From assembly GCA_036971615.1 (NCBI GenBank), contig JAYKKR010000014.1, forward strand, positions 186,001 to 250,000: a stretch of 64,000 bases of DNA, read 5' to 3'. Within the stretch, counting starts at the first letter, position 1, and each line of letters begins with the position of its first letter. Both the position numbers and the translations under genes were made by a program. Shown here in pieces: positions 1 to 13,656 of this stretch. Below the pieces are notes generated by a model that was not told where the DNA came from, did not search any database, and saw nothing but the letters and a program-made list of their open reading frames with translations. Source of the DNA: Amyloporia xantha. Its lineage: Eukaryota > Basidiomycota > Agaricomycetes > Polyporales > Adustoporiaceae.

Positions 1-532
1 GGAAAGTTAAAGTTTAATGTACTAAATGAGGTTACATAAAAGATACATGAAATTACTGATCCATTGGTAAATGCTTCATTCCATTACTTTTAGATAACCT
101 TATTTAGTATGTCAAACTTCAACTTTGTGAATCTCCAACAGGTTTTAAAAATAATGACATTTCACACAATTTCAACTCACCTGAGATGCTTTGATAAGTA
201 AACCCTTTCCCACACCTATCTTACCCTTTTCACTACCTGTGAAACGGTGATTTCTTTGCAGTGCTATGATGTTATTGTGTTTCCATTTACTTAATGTTTA
301 TGGAAAAACAAGACGAAACTATGGTTATCTAGTCTTTCCGACGGCCCTTCATTGTACAGCACGAAGTCAGGCATCGATTGAATTTAGTCACACTGTGGCA
401 GCCGCGAGAGGAATCCAGACGACATTGAGGCAGGCCGATCACTCATGTGTCGGTGCATAACTGACCGATCAGACGAAGCTAGGGGAAATCAAAATAATAT
501 ATGTTCAGTCCGTAGCTAGTCTCCAATTGCAT
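1..532. other. Left-edge sequence, no gene seen
   Basis: AT-rich sequence up to the 3' end of the LHS1-type gene. The only open frame (64 codons at 266-460) has no recognisable protein features. It probably holds the 3' UTR of the minus-strand gene and intergenic spacer. Confidence 0.5.
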
Positions 533-3500
533 CTAAAGTTCGTCGTGGTGATCTCGAGTTGCCCCCTCTGCTGGTGGTGTCGGTGGCGTGTTACTTGATT
601 CGTCTGCAGTGGTCTGAGAAGGCTCCTCCGCGCTCGCTGTCTCCGTCGCTGAAGAGCTCATCGACTTCTTCGTCGCCTTTGGCGGCTTCGGTGCTTTCTT
701 CTTGACCAACCTCTGTAAATGGTTCTCCAGCGTCTTCGCGCGCGCGCGCATCTCGCTCGACAGAATGACAGGGTCCTCGTTCATCTTCACCTTTTTCTGC
801 TTCTCCACCCATTCGTCGAGCCATTTCTCGTGATCATAAAGTGTCTTCTCGAGAGCATCTAGTTCTTCCGCGGTGTATTTTGACTGAAGACCAGCTTCTT
901 CAGCTGTGGTCAGGTTCAATCGCGCGTCGGCTAGGAACAGTCGAGTACTCCAGTTCCACATCTGGCTATTGTTCAGGGCACGAGGGAACTCTTCAATCTC
1001 CTTGTATCTGTGAACAATAGGGCGCTCGAGACTCCTAGATGGCGGAACAATATAGTCAGTATGCACAAGACTCGGGAATCAATAAGTATGGACACCCACT
1101 CCAGCGCACTCCTTTTATCGAGAAGTTCTCGCATGTCGGCATTATCCGCATACTCCGAGAGCCAAGAGAATGTCTCTTGAAGTGTGTCGGCAATTCTTCT
1201 CCTTTCCATGTCTTGCGAGCACTTGACAAACGGAGCGTCCGAGCTGTCATCATCCAGCAAGTCTCGCAGGCGGTACATATACGCCTCCAGCGTGTTCCGC
1301 GCCTCTTCTTTGCGTCGCTTGGCACCCTCCTCATTGTCCACGGAAATAAGTCTGAATTTCCGATCAGAACTGCCATTCGCTCACTAAATAGTAAATTCAA
1401 TTACGTACCGCGCGCGTGCGCCACGCTTTTCTTGAACAGACATGGGCGGAATAGACGGGAACCTAACATGCACATCCAGCGCAATAGTGTCATTCTTCGT
1501 CTTCTTCTCGGCTGCAGCTGAGGGTGCAGCAGGCGCAGGAGCAGAAAACGCAGCCTGGTCTTCTCGTACTATACCATCCCCTCCACTTTCGCTCTCATCC
1601 GCATCCTCTAATGAGGATGAGCCACCTCCAAACAATCCTTTCAGTTTGCCTGGTAGACCATAATGACGCACAAGGATAATAGTAGAGACGCGACTACGTA
1701 CCTGTGAATGAGTCGTCCTTGATCTCCCCGAACGCGACTGCGTCATGAACGGAAGTGAACCCGGACTCAGACAGCACGACTGTGGCTTTCACGACAGGGT
1801 CTGTCGCGCCCATCTCGGTGAGATTCCGGATCGCGTCTGCTACACCTACTATGTCTGCCTCCAATACATCTGTGGCGAAAGCACTAAATATGGCGCCGTG
1901 TGAGTGTTTGAGACGCTACAGAAAAAGAAATGACTGCTGACGGAGCAGGTCGGCTCTTGTACGCCATCTTGACGGAGAAGTCGTCCGAACGTTTGAATGT
2001 CAATGTCTTTCTACTCCCGGTCTTCGAGCCCGTAGGGAAAACTAAAGTATTGATCATACGTGGCTTTGCGTTCGGTGACTTCGCTTCGGCTGGGTAGGAT
2101 ACCTGGATGTCATACGTCCCAATGTCGGAAACCTTAATATCTTTCGTCTTGAACTGCTTGCTGAGGGCGGCACCGTGTAGAGCAGCGCCTGAAGCGTTGT
2201 TAGGAGCGTCATACATATACGAAGTATATCTTACCTAAGACGGCGGCTTCGTCCGCATTCACATTCATGGCTACCTTGCTAATGCACCGATCAGAATGCG
2301 TTTCAAAATGACAGCTAAGCGCACCTACTCTCCGACAGCTGCCTTGACTGCAGCCTGAATCATCGGCGTCCGAGACACGCCACCCGTCAGGATGACTGAT
2401 GAAATATTATTCTAGAATCACTTAGATGCTAAGCATAACGGTCTGCTTACAGACAACGTACCAGTGTCATCCCGGCGTTTGCCAATGCATCGAATATGGG
2501 GCGTGCAAACTCTCCCTTGAGATCCTTGCATGCAATTTCGAAGTCGGCTCTGGTGACCTTAGACCGGTAGTCGATGTCAAAAGCAACACTCTCAACCTAT
2601 GTGACACAAGTCAACATAGACGCGATCACAGCATCGGCTCCGATACCTTACCGTCGCCATCGCGTCCGCGTTCGCACTGAGGATAGCCTTGACGCGGCCC
2701 GCCTCCTTCCATAGCTTCGCCATGCCCCGCTTGTCGCTCCGAATGTCCCTCTTGTGTTTACGCTGGAAGTCACTAATCATGATTTCTCGTAGCCGGCGAT
2801 CGAGTTCCGTTCCACCAGTTGCACGGTCATACCCCACCCCTGCGACAGAAATCTGCACGCTATCCTTTGTGAGTGCCTTAGACTTCGCATCACTCGCCAC
2901 CGACGAGAACCCAACGACGGTTGCGCGGATCGCGGACGCGCCCGCATCGTAAATGACGTGGTACTCGGGTGTAGGGAATGTTCGCGTCATTGCGTAGTTG
3001 ACTGCAACCGCCGTGCCATCGTTAATGAGCGCAAGAGTGCGCATCCCGGCAATCTCGATCGCGTCCGCCACCGCGTCGCGCTCAAACTGCGTATAGTAAG
3101 GCGGCACGGTGACTATTACATCGTGCACCTTCTCGCCTGCAAGATCCTCCGCGAGCTGCTTCACGTACGCGAACTGCATCGCGGTAAGCTCTTCAACTGT
3201 CCATTCCGTGCCATCCGACCGCCGAAGGGCAACAGTGCCACGTTCCGTCTCGACGACATCCGTGGTAGATATTGATCTGAAGAAGGACACAGCTTCCGAG
3301 TCATACGGGACGGCTTGAAGGAATTTCAGGGACGAGAATGAGTCCAGGGGATACCGTCCTGCCTACAGTCGGAAGTTAGGCCGATCCAAGCGGAATTCAT
3401 GTTCGAAGTGGTCTACTGACAATGCTGGCGGCATCTGACCCAAACAGTCTATCATTCTGCTTCCATCCCACAGTGGCTTGGATCTTCCGCTTGGAGTCTT

Positions 3501-3657
3501 TGTTCAGCAACACGTCGAAAGGTACTCCGGGCTTCATGAGAGATGCCTTGATCCAGTCTGCGCCATAGTCGATCGCCAGGACAGACGCAAGCACATCTTG
3601 CGCGAATAGGCTAAGAAAAAGAAACAAGCACAGAAGAAGTCGGTGCATCATGCTCAT
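533..3657 (-). CDS. LHS1: ER-lumenal Hsp70 (LHS1 / HYOU1-GRP170 type)
   Basis: Hsp70-superfamily chaperone of the ER lumen. In the family it works as nucleotide-exchange factor for Kar2/BiP and helps protein translocation and folding. The first exon starts at ATG 3657 with a hydrophobic signal peptide (about residues 1-24), followed at once by the ATPase phosphate-1 region (AIDYGADW, with YGAD where cytosolic Hsp70 has LGTT). Later exons carry VTVPPYYTQFERDAV, a conserved NDGTAVAVNYA stretch and, near 2340-2395, ILTGGVSRTPMIQ. The C-terminal exon has a charged helical segment, a lysine/proline/serine-rich linker and ends in HDEL, the ER-retrieval signal. At least six short introns interrupt it; the first joins GSDAASI to AGRYPLDS (about 3363-3419). 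The exact exon set was not resolved everywhere. It diverges from UTP10. The signal peptide plus HDEL make the ER assignment firm; LHS1 rather than Kar2 rests on the divergent ATPase motif and the extended tail. Confidence 0.9.
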
Positions 3658-3916
3658 GTTTGTAGGATGTTGAGCATGAAGACACTGCGTGGAGAAGGAA
3701 GGTAGATCTTAACTGAACACGACACTGTCCGCCTACTTCAAGTCTGAAGCGCTAGTGGACACGTCGCCCATATCACGTGCTCATCTGGTACAGATCTCAT
3801 ATGATCGGCTTAGGTAAGCCATTTTTTGCACCGGTACCTTTCACAGTTCAGCGCCTAAGTCATCTATAGCAGCCCTCAGCCTCTCATCTGGCTTGTAGAA
3901 TTTCTTCTCTTCACCC
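3658..3916. promoter_or_regulatory. Shared divergent promoter, LHS1-type gene and UTP10
   Basis: 259 bp separate the two start codons, so both promoters lie here. It holds GACACGTC (3758-3765), which reads GACGTGTC towards the ER chaperone, and CACGTG (3774-3779). ACGTG cores are bound by bZIP (including Hac1/XBP1-like) and bHLH factors; a role in the unfolded-protein response is inference. No clear TATA box was seen. Confidence 0.45.
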
Positions 3917-6900
3917 ATGGTGTCAAGTCTGGCTGCGCAGCTCGCGCAAGGAGCATCGCTAAATGCCTCTCTCTTGGCCGACAGGTCGCGACGAAGGCCT
4001 ACAGAGTCTTACTTGTTAACCGCGAAGGAAGCGCAACAACATGATCTCGATGCTATATATGCACTGGGTGTCAGCGGCTTCATGCAGCTGAAATCTATGG
4101 AGCCGGAGCTCATGCCGTTCGAAAAGACACTTTTTTCCGATGCTGCAAAAGTCACCGACCGGACTCTGCAATCTCTGGACGCCAATGCGGAATTGGATCT
4201 CCAGCTTGGCTCATTTCTCCCGCTTCTAGGACCATACCTAATGGATGCCCCCGCTGGAAAGATTCTTGAATGGCTTGTACGGCGCTTCAGGTACTACCAA
4301 TATTCCCGTATATGTGCCCTCACCGCTGTCCGTGCTGCTCGCTGCGCGGAGGATAGCACTGTCTGAGGGCGATGTAACTGACGGCTCTTTTACAGAATAA
4401 ACGAGTTCAACGTTCAGGATATCCTTATCCTCTTCTTTCCCTATCACGAATCTCCCCATTTTGCCAAGATGGTGACAATATTGCACATCAAGTACGTCCC
4501 CTTTTAAGTTATGCTTGCCGAAACGTACTGACTTACAATCTGTAGTGATCAGTCGACATTCCGCTTTCTGAATGCATACAAGACTACCGCCAAGCCAGTG
4601 CCTCGCAGTGGGCTTGTTACGGAGATGTTAAAGAATTCTGATTTATCTCGATTCATCTCAAGCTTGTTGCCTAATGCTTTGAAGCAGGGAGGGGTGGGCG
4701 CACATAAAGCGTTGGTCATATTTCACACGAGCGTGCTGCTCGACTTCATAGCACGAAGTATGAATGTGGACGAAGGCACCACTGCGTACTTATTACCGGC
4801 GTCGATGGAGCCTTTGCAACTCGAATCAGACATCACGTCTAAAATGAAGGCATCTGTTCTTCAGGAATCAATCGTGAGTCTCCTCTGATCTTGTGCGTGC
4901 ACTTCCAGCTGACAGGACTGGAAAGCTGGGAAGCTTGCTGATACTGGCGGCTATCTCTCAAAAATGCCACCTCACTTCAAAAGCTCTCAAAGCGGTTCTG
5001 ACTGCAGTCTCGTCATGTGCTGTGCACATTTCGGTGAAGCAATTTGTCCGCACGCTGCTTTGTATATGCGCGCCCCAGGATGAGCTGGAAAAACTACCTC
5101 GTGCTCTAGTAGGAGCCTTATTGCGGATGCCGTACGCTGATAGTCCCTTCACCGCATAGTTGGGTTATTGATCTCATGTTTAGTGGAGTTGACGACGAGA
5201 TAAAAGAAGGCCTGGCCTGGGTTGGAGCTGAGAAGCTTATTAATCCGTTGGTGGCCGGACTGGTCTCACAGTAAGTATATAATGATCAAATCTGATGCAC
5301 TAACTTATTATCTTATTGTCAGATTGACGAAAGAACCTGCCTTTGATCTGCTGGAAGCTATTATCGCCTATACGGAACTTCCTGCAGGCATTGTTCGTCG
5401 TGCCGTCGCGCTGCTCCTGCACAAGCTCCTCGAGGCGGACGAATCAGAGGACAATTCTAACTTGAATGCCCGAAAACTGTTGTCAAATCTGCATCAACGC
5501 CATCCGCAAGCTGTTCAAGAAGTATGCGAGGATGTGGTGAAAGGAGACGAAGACAAGCGTGAAGCTATAGAACATCTGGTCGGATCTATATCGATGGTAC
5601 GTATACACTTTTCTCGAGTCTCCCGCTTGGGAAAGTAATTCATATCACCTGTATAGGCTCTTTCCGGGACTAGTAAATCCGGCGACATGGATACCATCGT
5701 GGCTTCAGTAAGTGCTGAGTCTAGTGTTCGCACCGCTGCCGTGCGAGATCTTTTCAACGCCTTGACAAGCAGCGACACGCTTGGTGCTGACGTAGTGAGT
5801 GTGAATGGTACCTATACATGTGCGGCAGGGTTTCCTGACACGACACCCTCGCCGCCCGCAGGAGGCTGTCAAAACTGCATTGCGACTGCGCGTGCAAGAT
5901 AATGACCCATCCGTCATTGAAGCAGTGTATGCACGACCGACGGAACTTGTTCCACTGCTGTTGGAAGATCCAGCTGGTTACATCACCTCCCTTGTACATG
6001 TCCTGCATGATTCGAAGTCGTCACCGTCGCGGAATATAGTCCGGCTTCATCTGATGTTTCTCGCCCACCACTTCTTCTCTCCCCTACGAGAGAGGGACGT
6101 TGCCTTGGCAGAACAGATTGTCGACCAACTCTTCTTCCCATATCTCCTCTTCTCGAAGCCGAGGCAGAAGACAGCAAGCGCAGTATGGGAGATTCTAGAG
6201 GCGAAGGACAACGATCGTAACGATCATTTTGGAGTTGGCAGATATGAGCTCCTCGGTGGATGCGTCGACGCCGTGAGGTGGGAAGAAAGCCGCCACCCCG
6301 ACGCGAACCAGGAAAACGGGAACTATCGCAACGTTGAAATGCTGACCAGGATCAATTTGGCTGTAGCAGCGAGGATGGCCGGTGAGTATTACAACGGATT
6401 GATTGGTGCTTGTTCGACTGTGGCTCATTTCTCCTTACCTAGATAATGTCTTAGCTTCTAACAACCACACCCATCTATTCGATAGTCTCTTAGGGAGATT
6501 ACAGGACTCGAATCCTCACTCGCGCGATCTAGGCTACCTCACGGTCCGCGCCTTGCTGTCACGGCTGTCTGGGGAACATCAAATCAACGCGGCGCATCAA
6601 GTACTGCAAGCCATGAAACTCGAGAGTCTGGAGGGCATGAGCGACTTCCTGCGCGGAGTTGACAATCTTGCTGTCGTAAGCACATAAGATGGTGGTCTGA
6701 TCTTCCGTCGAACTGACGCGGTGTTTCTTGGCAGTTCTTGCATGACATGAGTGTAGGCACAGCTGTAGTCTTGAAGCCAAGCAGTCGTCACACTCTGCAT
6801 AGACTTCAAGTTGCTATTTTGGCAATGATGCCAACCATACCTCGTCCGCCAGCTCTTGCTATGGACTGGCTACAGGCGTCTTCTTCGGTAGGTCTTCATG

Positions 6901-9900
6901 CATTTGCACTAGATTATGCGCTGATATTACCACCTTTTCCCCAGGCACCAGTGATACAAACGAATGACGCTAAGGAGATGCGCTATGTGCAGCTGATGCA
7001 CGCAGTTTACAAGCTCAGCAATTCCTCCGCTTCTTTACCCCTCCTCTCGACCCACCTCCTGAGAGCATTGTTCATAAATCTGGGAGCTGATGCTCTTGCA
7101 TTTCTGGCCGGTGTCTGGGTGGCTCCATATAGAGAAGGAAATGGCGACGAGAAGGACCATATCCGCATTGCTGCTCTTCGACACGCTGCAGCATTCCTCG
7201 AGGCAGATTTGACAGCTGAGAATAGGCTGGACTTTCAGACGATCCTACCTGCTATTTTGGTAGCGCTCCAGAACGCTGATTTACGTGTGCGCGAAGCAGC
7301 CCTCGACTGCATAGCTGTGTTGGTCAAGATGTCGCACTCCAACGATAAGGTTTCAGCCGTGTACGCATTCGACATGGTGTACGGGGACAACTCTAGTATG
7401 TCGGTATGCTTGTTTCTGACCATGTTCTGACCGCTCCCTCTTGAGATAGGCGCCCTCCAATATATTGAATGGCCGGACTTCCAAAATTACATTGCTGCAC
7501 TGGGTGCTGCGCAAAGCTACTTCATTCATGATGCCAGTTATATCAGGATGTTTCATCAGGAACATTTGACGTCGAGAAAGTCAGACTCAAAGAAGCAAGC
7601 TGGGTATGTCATCTGTGCAGACTTACTCTTCTATAATTGATCGGTCTTCCCCCAGATACAAGCAAAGAATATTGTGTTATCTACTCTCGCACGTCAATGC
7701 ATGTCAACTCTTAAACATGAAATTGCTCCTGCTGAAAAGTGTTGAAACGACATCCAATGCGGTCAAATGTCAAATGCTGCTACCCACCATCGAAGCACTA
7801 CTTGAGGACACATCAAAAGATGTCCGAGTCTCTTCCACCTTGGCATATTCGGAACTCCTTGCAATTGCTGTGTCATCATTTGATGATACTGCTGCAGCTG
7901 ATCTGAACGATACAAGCAAGCAAGCCTGGCCCATACTCGAGAAGACTTTGCAAATATGCTTCCGCGACAGTGCGCACGTTCAAAATGTGCCAGTAACTTG
8001 ATATTAATCTGTGTTATCCCCGTAGGCTCTAGGGCCAGTGCCATGCATGTCCTTGCGCGGCACTTACAACAAGGAACCTTCCAGAAGTTGTCGCTAGAAC
8101 GCAAAAATGCATTGTGCAGCGTCTTGCTCGATATTAGCGTTCAGGACGTCAATACTGTTAGTCATTTCACCTTTCTTTCAAACTGGTCATCTTCAACAGC
8201 CCCATCATTCAGGCGCCGGAGTGCAAACAATTGCTAAGCAACATTCTGACTGAAGTATCCATCATGATACATCTCCTCGTTTCCTTCCAGCCGACCTCCT
8301 TGGACACTGTCGAGCGAGCGCCAAAACGTGCAAGAGTAGAGAAGTGAGTAATTCATCGACATCAGCGTGATGTAAATTCCTTAATAATACCTTTTCAAGT
8401 GTAACGCAGACTGTCGGGGAGAACACGGCAGCATTACTCACTCTCCTGGCTGAGATTCTAGCAGCTAAATCACTGCCAGGCTCCCTAGAATTGATGTCTT
8501 GTCTCTTAGAAACCCTCAACAAGGTTGCCCATGATATCACAGCTGTTCCTGCGGACAGGAGTTATATCGAACAGCTTTTAATGACTTCTGTGGAGTCTGC
8601 GGTTAATAATGCGCTGGTATGTTTTGGCGTTTGAAGAGTAGTTGGCTCCGCTCCATGCTTTATTTTAGGAAATCTCGAATATCCCTCCCGGGGCGATCAG
8701 GGTGGATATACTAGTTGAACTGATAAGAGGTAAACTTTCATTTTTCGATAATTATCTTACGAGTCTGACTAGTAATCACTTCAGCTGCTGAAAACCCACA
8801 GACATTCCACCAAGCCCTTTTGTTAATGGCCGGTCTGGCTCGCCTAGCACCCGACGCTGTGTTGCACAACATTATGCCGATCTTTACATTCATGGGTTCA
8901 AATGTCTTCCATCGAGATGATACGTATAGCTTCAGGGTCGTGCAAAAGGTCAGCTTGTTGCTCTCCTCACGACGATGAAACTGACTATCATTATACGCGC
9001 AGACCATTGAGAACATCGTTCCAGTCATGGTCGCGTCTCTCAAGAGCACTTATGAAAGCCGGCTGGACTTATATATCGGCTCGAGAGACTTCCTGCGGAT
9101 TTTCGCGGATGCCGCTGGTCACATTCCTCGTCATCGTCGGGCTAAGTAAGTTTTCTCTTGTATTGCGAGTTTGGAATGTTGTTATAACTCAAGATCAGGT
9201 TCTTCTCACATCTGGTGGATGTGCTCGGCCCGGATGAGTTCCTCGCTCCTGTTTGTCTGCTACTCGTGGACAAAGCATCCAACCGTGTGGTGCGGCAGAC
9301 TCCCCAAGATGCGCGAGGATCGCTATCATTGCCCCTCACAACACTGCAACAATACTCTGCCGGACGGCATCATACAGTGCGTCGCTGTTCTTGTCTGTAT
9401 CGCCTTGCCTCATGTTCTTTGTAGGTAATGATGGAAGCCTTACGTGAGATACAACGTCTACTTAATCGAGCAGCCAGTCCGAGTAGTGGGGAGCGCACTT
9501 TCCTATCCCCGCCTCCGTGAGTTTGGATCGCACTAGGTCTTATATTTGTCTAATCATAGTCTACAGAGATGATGAGCAAAGTACTCAGGCATCAACGTTC
9601 TACAAACGACGGGCGCTCGCTCTCCTGATATTTTGCGATAATGCGTTAAGAGAGTTTTCTGCGATATTCTCTTCGAAGGGACACCATGAGCAGACATCAA
9701 GCTCGGAATTTTTATCCTTGTTGCTCGGCGTGGCTGTCGCGAAGGATATCGAAGACACTAGGAAGGAGATGGCGTCTGTTGCTCGATCGGCAATGGCTAG
9801 CACCTTGCGGGTCATGTCTGCGTCAGATTTCCTGGCCGGTATCCTTACAATGATCAACTCGCAAAACGTCATGGTATGCCTCCAACGATCGACCCGTGTG

Positions 9901-11854
9901 CAGGTGTCTGACCTGTGTTCCAGGTGCAAATCGGTGCCCTGGACCTTCTAGGAGAACGCTTGCCAAGTGTAGCTGACCGGACTCGTCACGAACTGACTGC
10001 TACTGTCGTCCAAATTGTCCATGTGATCCGGGAGCTTCTCGCATCGAGACCAGAGGAAGCTCTACTTCAAGCAACATTTATTGCTATCCGATCCATCACT
10101 CAGACCATGTGTCCAGGAGAAGAAGGTTCCCTCACAACTATTGTCCCGCAAGTGCTCGATTTTGTGCAGTCCTCTGCTCGTGCGCCCTCCGCGTTGAGCG
10201 TTCTCTTGTTGCTGTGGTACGTGTAAAACCTTTACCTGGTCCAATTCAACCAAACCTTTGTTACAGTTCTAAATTGGGCCCGCGCATAATTCCGCACATG
10301 AAGAAGATCGTGCAAGAATGCGTCACCGTTGTCCGTAAGGATCTTAGAACGGAAGATGGTGCGTTTTACGCGAGGAGTTCAGTGTTTCCATCACTGACTT
10401 CTGAGGATTAGGCGAAGGCGTACTTCCTACTGAGGCCCTTGCTGTCGTCCGAAATATTCTCACAACCATTCCGACATTCTGGGCAGACAATGAGCTTGTT
10501 CAAGTCATCAATTTGTACCTAGACTCGTGCGTGACCGTGGTAAAGGCAGAATCAAGCGTCGTGGCTCCCGTGATGAAGACTATGGCGAAGCGTATCCCAT
10601 CCAAGGCGTTGCTGTCGATATTGTCGACTGTGTGGTCCTCATTGAAGTCGACTGGAGAGCCTGTGAGTTGTTATTACTAGCTAGCAAGAAATCTACTGAA
10701 TTTCCGTAGGCCGAGCTGTCAACGAGATGCATCGGTTATTTCGTTCTCATGAAGAGGTCTCTGCGAGCTGCAGCACGTCCTGTCGTTCTCGAACAGCTTC
10801 GCCAATTATTCAAAATCTATGAAGAAGCATTTGATATGAGCACTGCAGACGACAAGAAAGAAGTGGGTGATACTTCATGAGTACAATGCACATCATCTCA
10901 TGTTTCACTTCGGTCAGATTGAGCCTGAAATGATCGCGTCCTTTTTGGAATTAGTTGTGAAGCTGAACGAGACAGCTTTCAGACCCCTATTCCGCAAACT
11001 GTCTGACTGGGCGTTCATAAACGAAACACGTACGCCGACGTTCGCTGTTCTCTCACTCGCGTTGTCCTTACCTCCTTTCTAGCCGGTCCTGTTCATGCTC
11101 GACAAGTAGTTTTCTGTCATCTGTACAGTGCCCTTCTTGATTACTTCAAGGTAAGAAAATCTTGCTCATCATTGGAAGAGCTGCTATCGACGGCGCTCCT
11201 AACAGGCTCTGATGGTCCCATATATGTCGCATACGTGGCAATCGCTCCTCAAACTTCTGAAAGATTATTCTTCTGGCACTGCGCAAGATCCAACGCTCTG
11301 GGTATCAGCTTTGGAAACACTCAATAAGACGTTCACTTATGATGAAGGAGGTCGGTGCAACCCCCTCTGTCTTCCTATTCAATTTTCAACGTGATGTCAT
11401 TGTAGTATTTTGGCACTGGAACAAGCTCGAAGAAGTTGTTCCTGCACTCGTCAAGCAGATCCCCGCCTGTATAGACCTACACATGACTGACGGCAAGAAT
11501 ACGCTATCGGATTGTCTCGTCGCTGCAGCAGAAGTTACCACCGGCGACAAACTGCTGAAGTCGATGAACATGGATATCCTCATGTATAGCCGTGCGGAAG
11601 ACGTCCGCCTGCGTCTTTACAGCCTCACATGCAGCGACGCAATATGGAGGGCTCACGGCGGGAAGCTGCTAGGTACGTTTACAAATGAACTGATTCACAT
11701 TGAACGCATTACAAACATAGTGTTTGCAGGCTTTGTCGCAGAAACGACGACGTTCATTGCCGAATGTGCTGAAGACGAGAACGACACGGTCGTTCGCGCA
11801 GCCCACAGTCTGAAGAACGCAGTCGAAAGCATTGCTGGAAAAATCGATGTATAG
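3917..11854 (+). CDS. UTP10: U3 snoRNP / SSU-processome HEAT-repeat protein UTP10
   Basis: Large HEAT-repeat scaffold (HEATR1/BP28 in animals) of the t-UTP subcomplex, needed in the nucleolus for rRNA transcription and 18S rRNA processing. The start at 3917 gives [20 protein letters not shown], a typical UTP10 N terminus. Splicing the first intron (about 4295-4394) yields [20 protein letters not shown], the conserved N-terminal U3snoRNP10-region motif. Amphipathic helical repeats continue through about twenty short introns (50-100 nt). The last exons, about 10.9-11.85 kb, hold the BP28 C-terminal region ([20 protein letters not shown]) and end at [12 protein letters not shown] with TAG near 11854. 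I estimate roughly 2,100-2,250 residues, close to the family size. No internal break was evident, but I did not verify every splice junction. Confidence 0.92.
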
Positions 11855-12639
11855 TGTTGGTATAGTGGTATAGACATCGTTGATTGTTCATATAATCAAT
11901 CACGTAACCAATGCATTACCTGCTTGACGGTAAGACAGGGCCACGGTTATGCAGACATACGAAACTGCTGATGCTGTTGAATCGACTTCTGTCTGGGTGC
12001 GGTGGCATCGCACTGACACAACTTGAGGTATAGTGAGATACTCGCGGTACGACAAATGATGTTGCAAGAGGGTCCTTGCCCATCACCATGTCATATTGCA
12101 TCGGGGGTCCTTGTCTACCACGCTACCATGAGAGCTTTCGATGTCACGCCAGAGTTGAAGATTTCTGACTTACGAAGTAACCTAGTTTCGATGAATCGCT
12201 TGCTTTATCAGACTATCCGTAAAGTCAAATCTGTCCGGAGCATAGAAATGCATGTTGTTTTATGGGCTCACGTTGTGTACTCATGAGAATCATTCTGACC
12301 TTGAAATCGCCTTGTTAACTAACACTTAGGGCCACCCTGTCGGAACGAACCACTGTCTTGTCGAAAACCGCGCAACTCTGGATAGATCTGTCGCTCATTG
12401 GTGTGCGCAGAGGTCGGCCTGCTCTTGAAACCCTTTGTGCCTCCATTGACAAACGTTGAACGTGCTTACCATGTTCGAATATGTGACTCGGGATTTGCGT
12501 ATGTCTTCAGTCTAAGACATACTATTCGTGCACTTCAGTTCCTGTTTTTTGGCCAAATTGAATCATGTAAACTGATTAAGCTGGGTCAGGTATGATCATT
12601 ACTTCCATAGATACCCTCGTCATAAAATCACGGTGACAT
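11855..12639. other. Intergenic, no supported gene
   Basis: Downstream of UTP10. Small open frames (12023-12286, 12398-12595) show no domain, no clean splice pattern and no low-complexity signature, so I do not call them. Confidence 0.4.
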
Positions 12640-13158
12640 ATCACAGGTCTTACCAAACAGATGGTGACCATCGGGTGGCGACCTTGTAACATAAGTTGCA
12701 CACTGCTTTTCAGAGCATAAGTATGTACTTACCTGAACCCCGCAGCAGCGCGGCGTTTCACCGAGCCGAATGATACGCAGCAGAGAGAAAAACTACGCCG
12801 GCAAAGAAGATCCAGATCGTGACGGTTAGTACATAATAGTAACACTGCTGCGGAAAATTCTGCCATTCAGGCCAGATCAACCCTTTTCTCTTCATTCAAC
12901 CTGGACGGATTGTCGAAAAATACATTGTGAAATAATATGCCAACGGCTATTGAGAGGTGAGACCTGGAAATGTATTATCATACATCAAATGGTACCTGCA
13001 GCAATAGTATTCTTATGAAACGTCTGAGAAGAGGGCTTCATCTTACCGTGTAAAACCACCACCGCAGTACTGTAATTCAATTCTGCGTATGTAGGATTGA
13101 AAGAAAAGCGGTGCGGGCGAAGTGGCAGTGCGAAATTGAATTGGGCGGATCGTGACAT
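12640..13158 (-). other. Possible small multi-exon membrane-protein gene
   Basis: On the minus strand an ATG at 13158 opens MSRSAQFNFALPLRPHRF and runs to a good donor (GTAAGA) at 13046. Downstream another stretch reads PEWQNFPQQCYYYVLTVTIW then IFFAGVVFLSAAYHS: a soluble segment followed by a hydrophobic transmembrane-like helix. A further strong donor (GTAAGT) follows near 12733. I could not join these exons in one frame, so the gene model is unproven. It may be a small single-pass membrane protein or chance coding potential. Confidence 0.25.
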
Positions 13159-13656
13159 GCCACGCAGCGGCTCGCGTGAAGTCAAGCTGGCTTTTATCTC
13201 ATGACGGTCCCCTAAGACCTACCACATCTATAATACTTTATACCAGCTTGCTTGCAAAGGTCTGCTACCGCAGGCAACCATCGTTGCTGCGAACTTCCAC
13301 TTGACGCTGTCATTCTCTGTCTGGGGCTTCGGGCGCGTGACGATCATCTATCTCGACGAGCAAGATTCAATTCTTACAGCCAATTTCGTACACTTACCGC
13401 AATCCGTCCACTTAGGCCTGCCATGTCTCGGCGCAGTTATGCAGGCTCAATGCACGAGAGACGTATCTCCAAGTTTCGGGTTTCCGACGACGATCTCAGG
13501 AAGTACGTCGTGACAACGATGGCATAATAAAAACACGGCTAATTACTACAATGTCTTACACAGTTTCGTCCTTCGGGTTGCGTGAGTTGTTCTCGCATAC
13601 ATAACAAGTAATCGTATCAATTATATCCTGTATCCCCTAGATTACTGAGCTTTCAA
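13159..13656. other. Intergenic, upstream of the Munc13-like gene
   Basis: No supported gene. A possible first mini-exon (ATG at 13550, MSYTVSSFG, weak donor GTTGCG) would join in frame to the coding exon after the acceptor at 13640. This would add about 14 residues upstream of the Met at 13657. Confidence 0.3.
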
